Shown: one piece after another, positions 12,501 through 26,300 of the stretch
How positions within the stretch are numbered: position 1 is the first letter of the stretch
Layout: each line of letters opens with the position of its first letter
DNA from: Erpetoichthys calabaricus
Taxonomy: Eukaryota > Chordata > Cladistia > Polypteriformes > Polypteridae
DNA: 64,000 nucleotides
Assembly (NCBI RefSeq): GCF_900747795.2
Contig: NC_041402.2
Span: forward strand, 193,957,318-194,021,317
Reading direction: 5' to 3'
The notes under the pieces: generated by a model
Told to the model about the DNA's origin: nothing
What the model saw: only the letters and a program-made list of their open reading frames with translations
The model's database searches: none
Program-made: the position numbers and the translations under genes

Positions 12501-15500
12501 GGCCAGACGGAAGCCACTCCTTAGTAAAAGGCACATGGCAGCCCACCTGGAGTTTGCCAAAAGGCACCTGAAGGACTCTCAGACCATGAGAAAGAAAATT
12601 CTCTGGTCAGATGAGACAAAGCTTGAACTCTTTGGTATGAATGCCAGATGTCACGTTTGGAGGAAACCTGGCACCGCTCATCACCAGGCCAATACCATCC
12701 CTACAGTGAAGCATGGTGGTGGCAGCATCATACTGTGGGGAACTGGGAGACTAGTCAGGATAAAGGGAAAGATGACTGCAGCAATGTACAGAGACATCCT
12801 GGATGAAAACCTGCTCCAGAGCGCTCTTGACATCAGACTGGGGCGACGGTTCATCTTTCAGCAGGACAACGACCCTAAGCACACAGCCAAGATATCAAAG
12901 GAGTGGCTTCAGGACAACTCTGTGAATGTCCTTGAGTGGCCCAGCCAGAGCCCAGACTTGAATCCCATTGAACATCTCTGGAGAGATCTTAAAATGGCTG
13001 TGCACCGACGCTTCCCATCCAACCTGATGGAGCTTGAGAGGTGCTGCAAAGAGGAATGGGCCAAACTGGCCAAGGATAGGTGTGCCAAGCTTGTGGCATC
13101 ATATTCAAAAAGACTTGAGGCTGGAATTGCTGCCAAAGGGGCATCGACAAAGTATTGAGCAAAGGCTGTGAATACTTATGGACATGGGATTTCTCAGTTT
13201 TTTTATTTTAAATAAATTTGCAAAAACCTCAAATAAACTTTTTTCACATTGTCATTATGGGGTGTTGTGTGTAGAATTCTGAGGAAAAAAATGAATTGAA
13301 TCCATTTTGGAATAAAGCTGTAACATAACAAAATGTGGAAAAAGTGACGCGCTGGGAATACTTTCTGGATGCACTGTATGTGATATGGTATTGTACGATT
13401 ATGCTGGATTTCGTGTGTTTTTTTTTGTTTTTTTTGCCAGCACTACGGCCGTTTCAAGACGTGCATTTACGGTTTTCGCCGCCTGATTATCGGTGGTGCT
13501 TGGCCGTGTTGAAGAACCATTAACACCTCGCAGACAGCGCAATATCAAAACTGTTGCGTCACCACTCACCACACCGTATATTACTTTCTCACTGCAAGTG
13601 TTATTTTTGTAAGGTGACTAAACCTAAAATCAACTTTATAAAATTTCACTATGGCAGAAAGAATTTCATCAATTAGAGGTAAAAGAAAATCGATTGATGA
13701 TGATAACGCTGAGAACGATTATTCACTTTATTTTTTCTAGAAACTTCCAACACTCAAAACGTCTGGGTGTGGGTATTAGAAGTTACTGGGGTGGGGGAGA
13801 AATATCATGGAGGCGAAATGTAGTTGGGGCAGAATGTGCTGGGGCGCAATGTGAGGGGCGAAAATTCCATAAACCGTGACAGACACCTGTTTGAATAACC
13901 TGCCGTTATAATAAAACACCTTTTAACCCTTAGTAGCTTGCACACAGTTAAATTTTCTTTCAAAAGGGCCACCTATCTGTGTGTTACAGTGGGTATAGAA
14001 AAGAATCCCCCCCTTCGAAATATTCCCATGTTTTTTGCTTTACAGCATTAAATGAAAACACACAAACTAATATTTCTTCCCAGCTTTACTTACTCAATGC
14101 AACCGCTAACATTCAAGTGAAAGATATCACAGCTACAGTTCAGAAAAATTATAATAAATCAAAAACAAGACCAATAAAGGATCAGCTCCCCCAATGTCAG
14201 TGTCATTTTGTTGACCCACCTTTATCTTTAAAGACAGCCTTGAGTCTGTTGATTCTTCTCTATCAGCTTTGCACATCTAGATTGTGTAATATTTGCCCCC
14301 CACTCTTCTTTACAGTTTAACTGTTCAAGTTCGGTCACATTAGGTGGTGAGCATTAGTGGTCTGCTATCTTCAAATCTTTCCACAGATTTTCAATGGGAT
14401 TTAGGTCTGGGCTCTGACTGGCCATACCAGGACATTCACTTTTTTCTCCTTCAGCCACTGGGTGGTCAATTTTGCTGTGTGCTTCAGGTCGTTGTCGTGT
14501 TGAAAGGTGAACATTCTGCCCATCTTCAACTTTCTGGCAGAGGGTAAAAGGTTTCCCTCAAGCCCCATCCATTTTTCCTTCTACCCTAACGAGAGCCCCA
14601 GGCCCTGTGGCAGAGAAACACCCCCACAACTGGATGCTGCCATGCAATGATGCATCTGATTTAGTCGTATGAAAAAGTTTGGGAACCCCTCTGAGCCTGC
14701 ATAATAATTGACTCTCCTTTCAACAAAAAAGATAACAGTGGTATGTCTTTGTGAATTTCCCCTTGGGATTAGTAAAGTATCTATCTATCTGTCTATCTAT
14801 CTATCTGTCTATCTGTCTGTCTGTCTGTCTGTCTGTCTGTCACTAGAAACAGTCCTGCGGTGTTTTGTGAACAAAGATTTTTAGTGACGCAGTATTTAGT
14901 TGTTTCAAATTAAATCAAATGTGAAAAACTGGCTATGCACAAATGTGGGTCCCCTTGTCATTTTGCTGATTTGAATGCCTGTCACTGCTCAATGCTGATT
15001 GGTTGGATGAGCTCGTTAAGCCTTGAACTTCATAGACAGGTGTGTCCACTCATGAGATATAAGGTGGTCAATTGCAAGTTGTGCTTCCTTCCCTTTGACT
15101 CTCCTCTGAAGAGTGACAGCATGGGATCCTCAAAGCAACTCTCCAAAGATCTGAAAACAAAGATTGTTGAGTCTCCTGGTTTAGGGGAAGGCAACAAAAA
15201 GCCATCTCAGAGGTTTAAACTGTCAGTTTCAACTGTAAGGAATGGAATCAGGAAATGGAAGGCCACAGGCACAGTTGCTGTTAAACCCAGCAGGTCTGGC
15301 AGACCAAGAAAAATACAGGAGCGGCATATGAGCAGGATTGTGAGAATGAGAATGGTGACAGACAACACACAGATCACCTCCAAAGACCTGCAAGAACATC
15401 TGGCTGCAGATGGTGTATCTGTACATCGTTCTACAATTCAAACATCTGTATGGCAGGGTGATGAGAAAGAAGCCCTTTCTGCACTCACGCCACAAACAGA

Positions 15501-17234
15501 GTCACTTGTTGTATGCCAATGCTCATTTAGACAAGCCAGATTCATTTTGGAACAAAATGCTTTGGACTGATGAGACAAAAATGGAGTTATTTGGTCAGAA
15601 CAAAAAGCGCTTTGCATGGCGGAAGAAGAACACCGCATTCCAAGAAAAACACCTGCTACCTACTGTCACATTTGGTGGAGGTCCCATCATGCTGTGGGGC
15701 TGTGTGGCCAGTTCAGGGACTGGGGCCCTTGTTAAAGTCAAGGGTCGGATGAATTCAACCCAAGATCTTCAAATTCTTCAGGAATTCAAGCATCAGTCAC
15801 AAAGCTGAAGTTTCACAGGGGTTGGATATTCCAACAAGACAATGACCCAAAACACAGTTGGAAATCTACAAAGGCATTCATGCAGAGGGAGAAGTAGAAT
15901 GTTCTGGAATGGCCGTCACAGTCCCCTGACTTGAATATCATCGAAAATCTATGGGATGATTTGAAGCAGGCTGTCCATCAAATTGATCTGAACTGGAGAG
16001 ATTTTGTATGAAGAATGGACAACAAGACCTCCATCCAGAATCAGACACTCATCAGAGGCTATAGGAGGACAGCGTCGAGAGGACAAAAGGAGGCTCAACT
16101 AAGTATTGATGTCATATCTCTGTTGGGGGGCCCACATTTATGCACCTGTCTAATTTTGTTATGATGCATATTGCATATTATCTGTTAATCCAATAAACTT
16201 AATGTCACTGCTGAAATCCTACTGTGTCCATAAGGCATGTCAGATATTAAAAGGAAGTTGCTACTTTGAAAGCTCAGCCAATGAGAAACAAAAATCCAAA
16301 GAATTAAGACGGGTTCCCAAACTTTTTCATATGACTAAATGAAATTCAAAATCCATTCTCCTACCCATTAGAAGAGAGGAACAAATTAGAGAGGGTGAGA
16401 TGTCATAAAGGTTAGCAAAGGTTCATCATGCTTCATTTGTTCGTTCATTCTTTCATTCATTCATTCATCAATGACACACAACATTTTAGGAAGTTTTGGA
16501 TACTTTCTCCTAAAGTGAATTTGATACCTCACTAGATTATTCAGTAAGCACTGATGTCCCACTGGGCATCACTCTGAACAGAGCAGGTAGAGAGTTAGGG
16601 ATTTTTGTGATTCCAAAAATTTTATTCCGGTTAAGATCCGAGTATGTGAGCATCCCAAAATATTTGTCCCACTGTAATGCTTATTTCATTTATTGTGGTT
16701 AATAAAACTGAATTGTCTTTGTCAAGGTAAATTAGAGAAGTGTACAAATGTTCATCTAATGCTGGTGTGCTCTTCTCCTAGGTTTGGGCCTACACTGGCG
16801 CTGGTTGGCTGTGGCCTGCTCGGTGCCACCGGCCGTGATGCTGATTCTCATGTGTTTCATGCCAGAAACGCCCAGGTTCCTCCTAGCGAAAAACAGACAA
16901 TCTGAGGCTATTGAAGCCTTGAGGTTTCTGAGAGGACCAGACTACGACCCTGAATGGGAATGCAGGCAGATTGAGGCCTGCTCCACTGAACAGGTGAGCT
17001 ATTTCTCTATTTAGTTTCTTTATACTTTCAATGACTCTATAGAATGGGATTAGCCTTAGACGTTTCTCTCCATATCCACTTAAATTGTCTTTGAACGAGA
17101 CAAGTTATGTACACAGAGGTTAGTTTATCGCACTTCCTTGTAATTGGGACAAGGCTACGTGCAGAAATGTTGAGGCTCAGTGTAGTGAGCGGCTTAACCA
17201 AGTCTAACTGCCATCCTTGGGATTAATAAAGTGA

Positions 17235-17325
<91 letters not shown>

Positions 17326-20300
17326 ATTTTCAGGTATGTCATTACTTTTTACACTTACTTTGATCTGTTATTTTAGGTGTGCGTTAAGTTATTAATGATT
17401 TGTCCATTTTCTGTTTTAGACAAACGGACTCCGGTTAGAAGACTTTAAAGACCCAGTAGTCTACAAGCCATTTATCATTGGTGTCCTCCTGATGTTCTTT
17501 CAGCAACTCTCTGGGATCAATGCCATTATGTTTTATGCAGAGACTATTTTCGAGGAAGCTAACATGAAGGTATTCCTATCATGCTGTCTTAGATTCAAAT
17601 CATAACAATCTGCTTACACAAATACACTGTAAGGCCTCATCTTCTGCATTATCCTGTTCATTATTGATTGGTCTACTGTTGCACCTTAAGCTTAGCGCAT
17701 ACACAGAAAGACATACACAGGCTCTATCCTCTTTAGTGCTGATTACAAATGATGCCTGCACAGCCTGTCACCATTAAGTACTTCACATAGGGACTTGCTG
17801 CCGTTCACATGAACAATACACCCTCCCTATCCATTCAGTCGTGCCCGACCCTTGAATACACTGTAGGCCAGTCCTCGCCATGCTTCCCTGTTTTCCACGG
17901 CTTCTTGTCAGTTGCTTGCTGTTCATTCCCATGTCATTCTTGATGGTATCCAGCCAATGGGCCTTTGGTCTCCCTTGCTTTCTTTTACCAGTCGGACTGC
18001 CATCAGTCAGGATTGGGCCCAGAAGTTGATTGACAGCCTGTCAGGGCGAATTGCAGAGATCTTGAAAAAGATAAAATGGCCAACACTTTGTCAACGCCTG
18101 AATTGCTTGTAAGTCTACTTCAGTCTACCAGAGAAACATCTGACACAAAGATCTAAAAACACTGAAGCAGCAAACTGTGTGAAAACCAACACTTGGGTCA
18201 TTCTCAAAACTTTTGGCCATGACCGTAGGGTATGTCATACTTACGGAGTGCAGTTGCTGATCTTGTTGCCAGACGTTGTAAGTTTCAATGACTGAAAATT
18301 GCCGGGGATGTCAAATTTAGCAGCGTGTCTACTTTTCCAGCATTGTCTTGTTCCCCTCTTTTTCTGACGGTCAATAGATATCAAAACCTTGTCTATCTCA
18401 AGTGTACAGCCCTGCCAGGGGCAGACTGGCCATTAGGGCATTTGGGCAATGCCCAGTGGGCTGCGGGCTCTGGTCTGATTATGGGCCGGTTGTTTCATGA
18501 AATAAATTTTATGTACTGGTTACTGTTTGACATTAAAATTAATTTTCTAAACTACTAAACATTATCTGTCGAGTACTGCGATTCATATAGTCCTATATAA
18601 TATACCGTATTACATCATCAAGTTGTTTTAGTTGTCGGTACATAACGTTGCAGTGAAAAATGTGGTCAAAACTGCCTTTTGCTGATGTTTCGATAACTCT
18701 ACATTTCGGTTAGCATATACATTATTGCAATTTATTTTCTCTCATATCTAGTATTTAAATTCTTCGGTACTAATAATTAGTTTAGATTATGCATTATGCA
18801 TTTTATTGATCTCTGGTTGTCAGTGTGAGCGATAATTAGTGGTTTTCAGCTGCGATTATTAGTATGATGAAATAAAGTTATAAAGCACATAAATTTTATT
18901 TCTAAGCATGTCGTCAAATTTTAAGTTGTGTCTAAACAGCAGTGGGCAGATTAAGTTTGACAACAGTTTAGATAGAGTTCATATCATAAGCTCATAGCAA
19001 GTAGCGAGCCGCGTACTCATCACAAATTTTAAGAAAATGACAATGAATAACGGACGGAGTGGGTCGACGTCGTCACCTCGCTCATTGAAGGAAGCCCGGG
19101 CCGGTTTTGAGACCCAGTCCTCTCCTGAGCTCTGCCCCAAATGTCCCTCCACGCTCTTATCTACAGGCTGCAGTGAAGTGTATTTGGAATGACTGCAAAG
19201 ATGATTGGGTGCTGGTGATGGCGGCACGTCTTTTAAATATATGTCTCAGACTCAGTTTTTGTAATAATGAAAATTCAGCTCCATTGTGGTGCGTAAGATG
19301 GGAAAGTGTATTAAATAACTTTCTTCATATGCCTTAAAGCATTTTTGAAAATTTCAGAGAAGCCTGTATGTGTAATTGTGGTATACTCTTATGTGTAAAG
19401 ATTGTATAGCCAGTGGCATAGCTAGTGGAGAGCGGTCCACCCCAGGCGGCACGATTGGCCAAAAGGCTCAGTACGATTCGTGTGTAGTCAGCAGGTTCGG
19501 AAAAATATCACTCATGAATGAAAAGTCTAATTCTCTGATTTTTTTTATCCACAAAAGCTTCAAAAATAATTTTCTGACTGTCCTTGTGTGACGGCATGAG
19601 ACACAGCAGTTATAAACCTAAACATTACACCGAGAATTTCTAGGAAGATAAACGACTAATTTACAATTTATAATTTTGTTTCGTTATCGATCCGAATGCG
19701 TTCTTGCTCTGCGCAGAAAACATCCCCACCTACAGTGGGTGTAGAAAAGAATCCCCCCCCCCCCCCCCCCGAAATATTCCCTTTTTTTTTTTTGCTTTAC
19801 AGCCTTAAATGTAAACACACAAATTCATATTTCTTCCCAGCTTTACTTACTCAGTGCCACCTCTAACATCCAAGTGAAAGATATCACAGCTACAATAATT
19901 AATCAAAAACAAGACCTACTGAGATTAATAAAGGATCCCCCCCATGTCAATATTTTGTTGACCCCCCTTTTGCTTTACTGACAGCCTTGAGTCTGTTGAT
20001 TCTTCTCTATCAGCTTTGCACACCTAGATTGTGTAATATTTGCCCCCCACTTTTCTTTACAGTTTAACTGTTGAAGTTCGGTCACATTGGATGGTGAGCG
20101 TTGGTGGTCTGCTGTCTTCAGATCTTTCCACAGATTTTCAGTGTGATTTTGGTCTGGGCTCTGACTGGCCACACCAGGACATTCACTTTTTTCTCCTTCA
20201 GCCCCTGTGTGGTCAGTTTTGCTGTGTGCTTCAGGTCGTTGTCGTATTGAAAGGTGAACATTCTGCCCATCTTCAACTTTCTGGCAGAGGGCAGCAGGGT

Positions 20301-23300
20301 TTCCTTAAGAATTTGACAGTATTTTGCCCCATCCGTTTTTTCTTCTACCCTAACGAGAGCCCCAGGCCCCCCACCACAGGATGCTGCCCCCTCCATGCTT
20401 TACTGTAGGTATGGTGTGTTGTGGATGGTGAGCTGCATTGGTGTACCGTTTGGTATTGAGGCTTTCAGGCTCATCTGACCAGAAGACCTTTTTCCACTTG
20501 GCATCAGAATCTTCAAGGTGCATTCTGGCAAAGCTCAAACAAGCCTTAATGTGGCCTTTCTTAAGAAGTGCGACCCTGCTGAACAAGCCACAATGGTGGA
20601 GTGCTTGTCAAATTGTTGTCACATGCACACCATTAATGACCACTCTTTGCCATCAAATCCTGGAACTCCTTCAAAGTGGCCATTGGCCTCTCGGTAGCCT
20701 CTCTTACCAGTTTCCTCCTTGTTCTTCCATCCCACTTGGAGGATCCAGGAAGGGTCCTAGTAGTACCAAACACTTCTTTATGATGGACTTTACTGAGCTC
20801 CTTGGGACTGATGAAGCCTTTGAGATTTGTTGGTCTCCATCTCCTGCCTTCTGCCCATCCATAACTCTATCCCTGAGATCTTTTGAAAGTGGCCTGCCAC
20901 CCACAGTCAGTTGTTTGCTGTCAGTGGCACTGCCAAGCAAGGGAATGAATGGTCCAGGAACAGCTTCACTAATCCCACACTCATTACAACTGATCACAGC
21001 CAGTAACCGCAATGGAAATGGGGGGCACTGACACCTGAGTGAGTTTAGGGGGGCCCCCTAAAGGACCCCCCCCCGGTCCTTTATTCATCTCAGGATTTCT
21101 TGTTTTTGATTTTTTTAAATTCCTCTGAACTGTTGCTGTGATATCTTTCACTTGGATGTTAGAGACTGCATTGAGTAAGTAAAGCTGGAAAAAATATTAG
21201 TTTGTGTGTTTTCATTTAAGGCTATAAAGCAAAAAAAAATGTGAATATTTCAAAGGGGGGGATTCTTTTCTATGCCCACTGTGACAGATAGAGGCTTTGT
21301 CCACCTCTTGAACCCTCAGGTACCACTCTGAACACCAGGTAAAAGTATAAATAGTATTTATTTTACTAATATATCGTGCACAAGGCACTCTCCACACCCC
21401 ACTCATAAACACTACAACTCTCTCTCTCACTAATCAATCCTCCTCGCCCAGACACTTTGCCACCCTACCTCCCAGCTCAGCTCAGTGTCTGGGCTTTCCC
21501 ATAGTCCTTTTATATCTCCCGACCCGGAAGTGGTTCCTGGCACAACCCACAACTCCATTTCCTTCCAGGTCAGGGTAAACAGTCCTCTTCTTCACCCCGG
21601 GAGCACGTCGTTTCCTCTGGTCACGTGATGATGATGCACTCCCGGGTTATAGGGCACACAAGAGCCCACTAGCCCCCCTACAGCGACTCCCGGTGGTCCC
21701 CAAGGTATCCAGCAGGGCTGTGTATAGAAACTACAAAGTCCATGAGGCCCTGCTGGAACTCGGGGCACCATCATGCTGTCCGGAGGGCTCCTCCTAGCGG
21801 CCTGGGGGTGGCGACCGGAGTCTGTAGTTGGTCGTCCATCACAGTTCCCCCCCCTTAGCGACGACAACCGGGGCGGAGCGTCGATCCCCGAGAGGGACGT
21901 CCTCCTCCAGGAGAACGCGTCATCCGGACCTTGGCTACGTTGTCTAGATCCCCCGGCGAACCTTGGGGGAACGGTGTATCTTCTTTCCCACCGCTCCCCT
22001 GTCCTCCGGGGAAAACTTCGCCACACGTGGCCCGGTTGCCGACAGTTGTAGCACCGCCGACGTCCTCCTGGTGGCTTCTCTTCCCGAGACCTGAAACATC
22101 TCGGGAATTCGGTCAGCTCCACCTTCTCCTCTGCCAAGGAGGGGTTAACGGCCGCTTTGCTGCTCTCTGCCCTTTTCTTTACCCTGTCAGGAGACCCGCG
22201 TTTTATTTCAGGGATCTCCTGCTTTCTCTGGAGCTTGTGCACAGCGTGAGGCTCTCTATGGAAAAGAGAGAGCCTCTTTGCTGTTTGCACACCCGTTGTC
22301 CTATGTAATGTAGGAGGCGGCGTCATTAGCACCATATCGCTCCGGGTAACAGCACTTTCTAGCTGCCCCGGTTTGATTGGCACTTCCTCCGCCCCTCCAG
22401 TAACTATTGACAACTCCCTCTTCACGCGGGTCGGGGTCTTGAGGTCCGCATCGTTCCGGAGAGGCGTCTGATACCGCTGCCCCGGTTCAATCGGACCGTT
22501 GCCCGACCACTCAGTCATCACACCACGCTCCACTGTCGGATTCACAGTGCTTTGGCAGCCGCTACTTATTAAACGCGGTGCCAGCTCACACTGTGTCCCC
22601 TTATCATATACGGTACAGAAATCACTTGCCTGCACCGCCGCATTAATCGAGGTCGGGGCTTCACGGCCTAATCGCCAAAGGTAGTCTTGCAGTCCTTTCA
22701 ACGGCGCTTCGGCTGTAGCTCCCAGCTCCTCCACACGCTTCTTCACCTCTTCCATCCCCTGAAAGAAAGTGTATAGGGGCTCGAGATATTTCTCGAGCTC
22801 CCGCAAGTTTATAAAGTTATTTGTCTTGGCCGGAGACAAGGTTACTTCCGTGTTTCCTTCATTCACCGGCCGGGAGCCAATGAGCACGTCCACTCCTGGC
22901 ACGTGCTCTGCTGGTTCGCGCATGGGCTTCTGGGACTTGGAGTCCGAAGAGGAACGGGTAGCCTCCTGTGGCTGGCTGCGGTGTGCCTTTTTAACTTTGT
23001 CGGCAGACCGTACAGTCACTTCCCGCCCCTCTTTATCTTGGTTTAAAGCTGGCACTGTATCACTCGCTGCCCCCTTCCCCTTCAGGGAGCTCCGACTCGT
23101 CGGGGAAGCCCTGACCTCACCGAAGGCTTGAAACTGACCTTCTTCCTGGTTGCCGTCGTGCGAGGTCACGTGGACTTTGTCCTCGAATGGGCTTGTAGAT
23201 GGACGACTCCTAGCCTGACCTGCCTTCTGGGTAACGCGGCCATCTTGCCATGGTATGAGGAAGGCATCCGACGCACCGTCTGCTTTCTGGAGGCATGACT

Positions 23301-26300
23301 CTGCAAAAAATGAGCAAAAGGTACCCGAAACTTTGGGCGTTTTTCCAGTACATACCTCCAACCGTGGTAGCGGTGTCTCTAATCCGTTTAGGGATTCCGG
23401 CGCGGCCGATGGCTGACAGCAACCCTGCTGTTGCGCCCTTCGGGCTTGTTCAGCTTTTATCGGCTCTCGGTCCTCCTCACACCCAGTCAGGTAAGCCCAG
23501 GTTAATTCGCCGTCCGTCATGGTCTTCACCCAGTCGGGACTGCCCTTCTTCTTTCCAGATTTCTTCCCCATAGTCTGCTTTAAATAACGACTCACAGCTG
23601 CAGCGCTCTTTGTCGTGGGTGGGTTTTCACCTCCGCGTTTTCAAGAGGGACCTTCTTAGGGTTCTGTCCACAGTAAAATTTATTTAAATCCAGGTCCTCT
23701 GCCAAACCCGACGGCCAGAGAATCCTGCCGACTACGCCAACTGTGACAGATAGAGGCTTTGTCCACCTCTTGAACCCTCGGGTACCACTCTGAACACCAG
23801 GTAAAAGTATAAATAGTATTTATTTTACTAATATATCGTGCACAAAGCACTCTCCACACCCCACTCATAAACACTACAATTCTCTCTCTCACTAATCAAT
23901 CCTCCTCACCCAGACACTTTGCCACCCTACCTCCCAGCTCAGCTCAGTGTCTGGGCTTTCCCATAGTCCTTTTATATCTCCCGACCAGGAAGTGGTTCCT
24001 GGCACAACCCACAAGTCCATTTCCTTCCGGGTCAGGGTAAACAGTCCTCCTCTTCACTCCGGGAGCACGTCGTTTCCTCTGGTCACGTGATGATGACGCA
24101 CTCCCGGGTTATAGGGCACACAGGAGCCCACTAGCCCCCCTACAGCGACTCCCGGTGGTCCCCAAGGTATCCAGCAGGGCTGTGTATAGAAACTACAAAG
24201 TCCATGAGGCCCTGCTGGAACTCGGGGCACCATCATGCTGTCCGGAGGGCTCCTCCTAGCGGCCTGGGGGTGGCGACCGGAGTCTGTAGCCGGTCGTCCA
24301 TCACACCACCTATCACTTGTACACTACACTGGTTCTGGTTTTAGCAGCGTAATTATATTAAACTAATAATTAGAACACGGCTTATCAGTGCGTCTGTACT
24401 ATATTCTTGTCTAGTTGATGCTTATAAATAATTATATGTGAAAAATTATTGCTGTTTCTCTATATATGAATAAGTCTATGCAAAATTTATCTTAATTTTT
24501 CTCTAAACATCATTTTAATTTTCTATTTAAATAGGTTAACATATTCAGATATGTTGGGTGGCGGCAAATTGAAACACCGCCCCGCTCCAGCAACGCCACA
24601 GTGTATAGCATGCTGGACTCTTATAGCAGAAGTCTAGTTAAGAAGAATAAACTGAAGTTGACTTGGAGGAAGAACTATAAGTAGGGAATGTAGTAGATTT
24701 CTGATCCAAATTGTTTTCTGCAGGACAGCAGTGCGGCCACAGTGATAGTCGCCTCCATCCAGGTAGTCTTCACAGCACTAGCTGCTCTAATCATTGACAG
24801 AGCAGGCCGAAGAGTACTGCTGATCATCTCAGGTAGGCCTATGGTGTGCTTATGTTTTTGCATGAAAGGCCATTCTGGCTTTTAGTTTTATTTATTTATT
24901 TATTTTTTATTTACAACTTGGTCATGTCAAAAATAAAGTTCCTTTATTTCTCTCTGTTTATAGGGTTAACGATGGCTGGAAGCACAGCAGCATTTGGTGT
25001 CTATTTCAAAATTGGCATGGAGAATTCAAAAAATGTGTCCATTGACAAAATTGCACTCCTTGCCGATTCCAGTCCTACAGCGCAACCACCAGAGAACCAA
25101 CTGGCCTGGCTGGCTCTGGCCAGTATGGCTGTGTTCATTGCAGGTGTGTGGCTTGGTGAAACTGCTAAACAAGAATTGTTAGGTTAACAACTATATAACG
25201 AGAAAGAAAAATGTCACGTTAGTATAGTGAATGAAGCCCAGACACTGAGACAGTCAGAATTCCAAGAACATGCACATTTAATTTCTGCTCCTGCACACAT
25301 CACCAGTAAAGCTCACAGTCCTTTCTCGTCTTCTCTCTCTATTGCCACCTCTACTCCACTCTTCGCAAGCTCCGTCCTCTTCCACCCGATTCCGGCTCCT
25401 CGAGTGAGGTGGTGGCCCCTTTTATGTTGCACCAGGTGAACTTCCTGAAGCACTTCCTGGTGTGGCAGAAGTGCTCCGTGGGCACCTGGAAGCACTCCAG
25501 GTGCACTCGGTTCCTCCTCTTCTGGAAGTGCTGCCATCCATGGCTCCGGGATCATCCAAGTCGCCCCCTGGAGGTGACCTCGGACCCCAACAGGGTTGAG
25601 CTTCCAAGCTTTCCATCTGTGACCCTGATGTAATCCAGGGGGGCTGCCCTCTTGCACTCCGGGGAAGATATTGCCCCTCTCCCAGTCCTTCCCGTCTCCA
25701 GGCGTCCAGGTGGGGCAAGGTCCCTGGTCGTCTGCCACAGTATGTATGATCTGTCAGTTTTCTGAGGTTTTATGACCTTAATTTTACGTGTTGCACTGGA
25801 AGTTCAACACACCAAAGGAGTAATTCACCCAATAATATTTTTTATATGTTACTCCGTGTTGTTTATAGGGCTGAGAAAATTTTTTAATTTCCATTGGGTA
25901 ACAAAATTCCTGATACACTGGGGCCAAATTGATGTCTTTATCCTCAAGAACCTAAGACCGAATCCAGTCGTCAAAGTTCTCAAAGGCCTTGATAAAGCTA
26001 ACCCAGCAGGATTCGTTCAGTTACAGTAGTAGTAGTAGTAGTCTACAGTACATGAACAGAGTACAGTCAAGTCATTGCTGCAGGTCCAGTCAACACACAA
26101 CACAATCACTCCTCTCTAACACCATCTTATATATGAACGTCTATGTGTGGAACTGTGTGTGTGTCTGTCTGTCTGTCTGGCCTGGAAGTGAGAGGTGGAG
26201 TCGGGGTAAGGGCTTCCACCTCCGAGGAAACAGAAAATTTGCTTAGCCGCTAATAACACAAGCGAGGCGATACCGTCAGCAAAACGAAACCTCAGAAGAA

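Larger units (their letters stand above)
14664..16335 (+). mobile_element. Tc1-like transposon (TIR gtcgtatgaaaaagtttggg)
   Basis: The left end at 14664 and right end at 16335 are inverted copies (gaaaaagtttgggaacccc / gggttcccaaactttttc), flanked by TA. A retroelement tail with (TATC/TGTC)n at 14751-14840 is inserted near the left end. The transposase is read on +. Confidence 0.85.
21280..24305 (-). mobile_element. LTR retroelement, gag-type ORF only, non-autonomous
   Basis: Two LTRs of 564 bp (21280-21843 and 23742-24305) in TG...CA form, with a 4-bp duplication ccac (21276-21279 and 24306-24309). On the minus strand the internal region begins next to a candidate primer-binding site and ends in a polypurine tract beside the 3' LTR (near 21844-21858). 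The internal part is only 1.9 kb, with no reverse transcriptase or integrase. The LTRs differ at roughly a dozen sites (about 2%), so it is fairly young. It looks whole as a gag-only element. Family (Ty3-like or retrovirus-like) not settled. Confidence 0.88.
19733..24310 (-). mobile_element. Tc1-like transposon inside the hAT, split by an LTR element
   Basis: TA at 19731-19732 and 24311-24312. The left end is cagtgggtgtagaaaagaat and the inverted right end (attcttttctatgcccac) stops at 21279, where the LTR element is inserted within the last bases. Contains a decayed minus-strand transposase. Long C and G runs are present near both ends. Confidence 0.87.
19411..24601. mobile_element. non-autonomous hAT element hosting nested insertions
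   Basis: Ends cagtggcatagctagtgg (19411) and the inverted ccagcaacgccacag (to 24601), with an exact 8-bp target duplication tgtatagc at 19403-19410 and 24602-24609, the hAT signature. Its own sequence is only about 610 bp (19411-19732 and 24311-24601). The rest is a Tc1 element that itself carries an LTR element. No hAT transposase seen. Confidence 0.88.

Noticed and set aside
22769-23131. Plus-strand ORFs inside the LTR element
   Set aside because: They are shadows of the long minus-strand gag-like frame.
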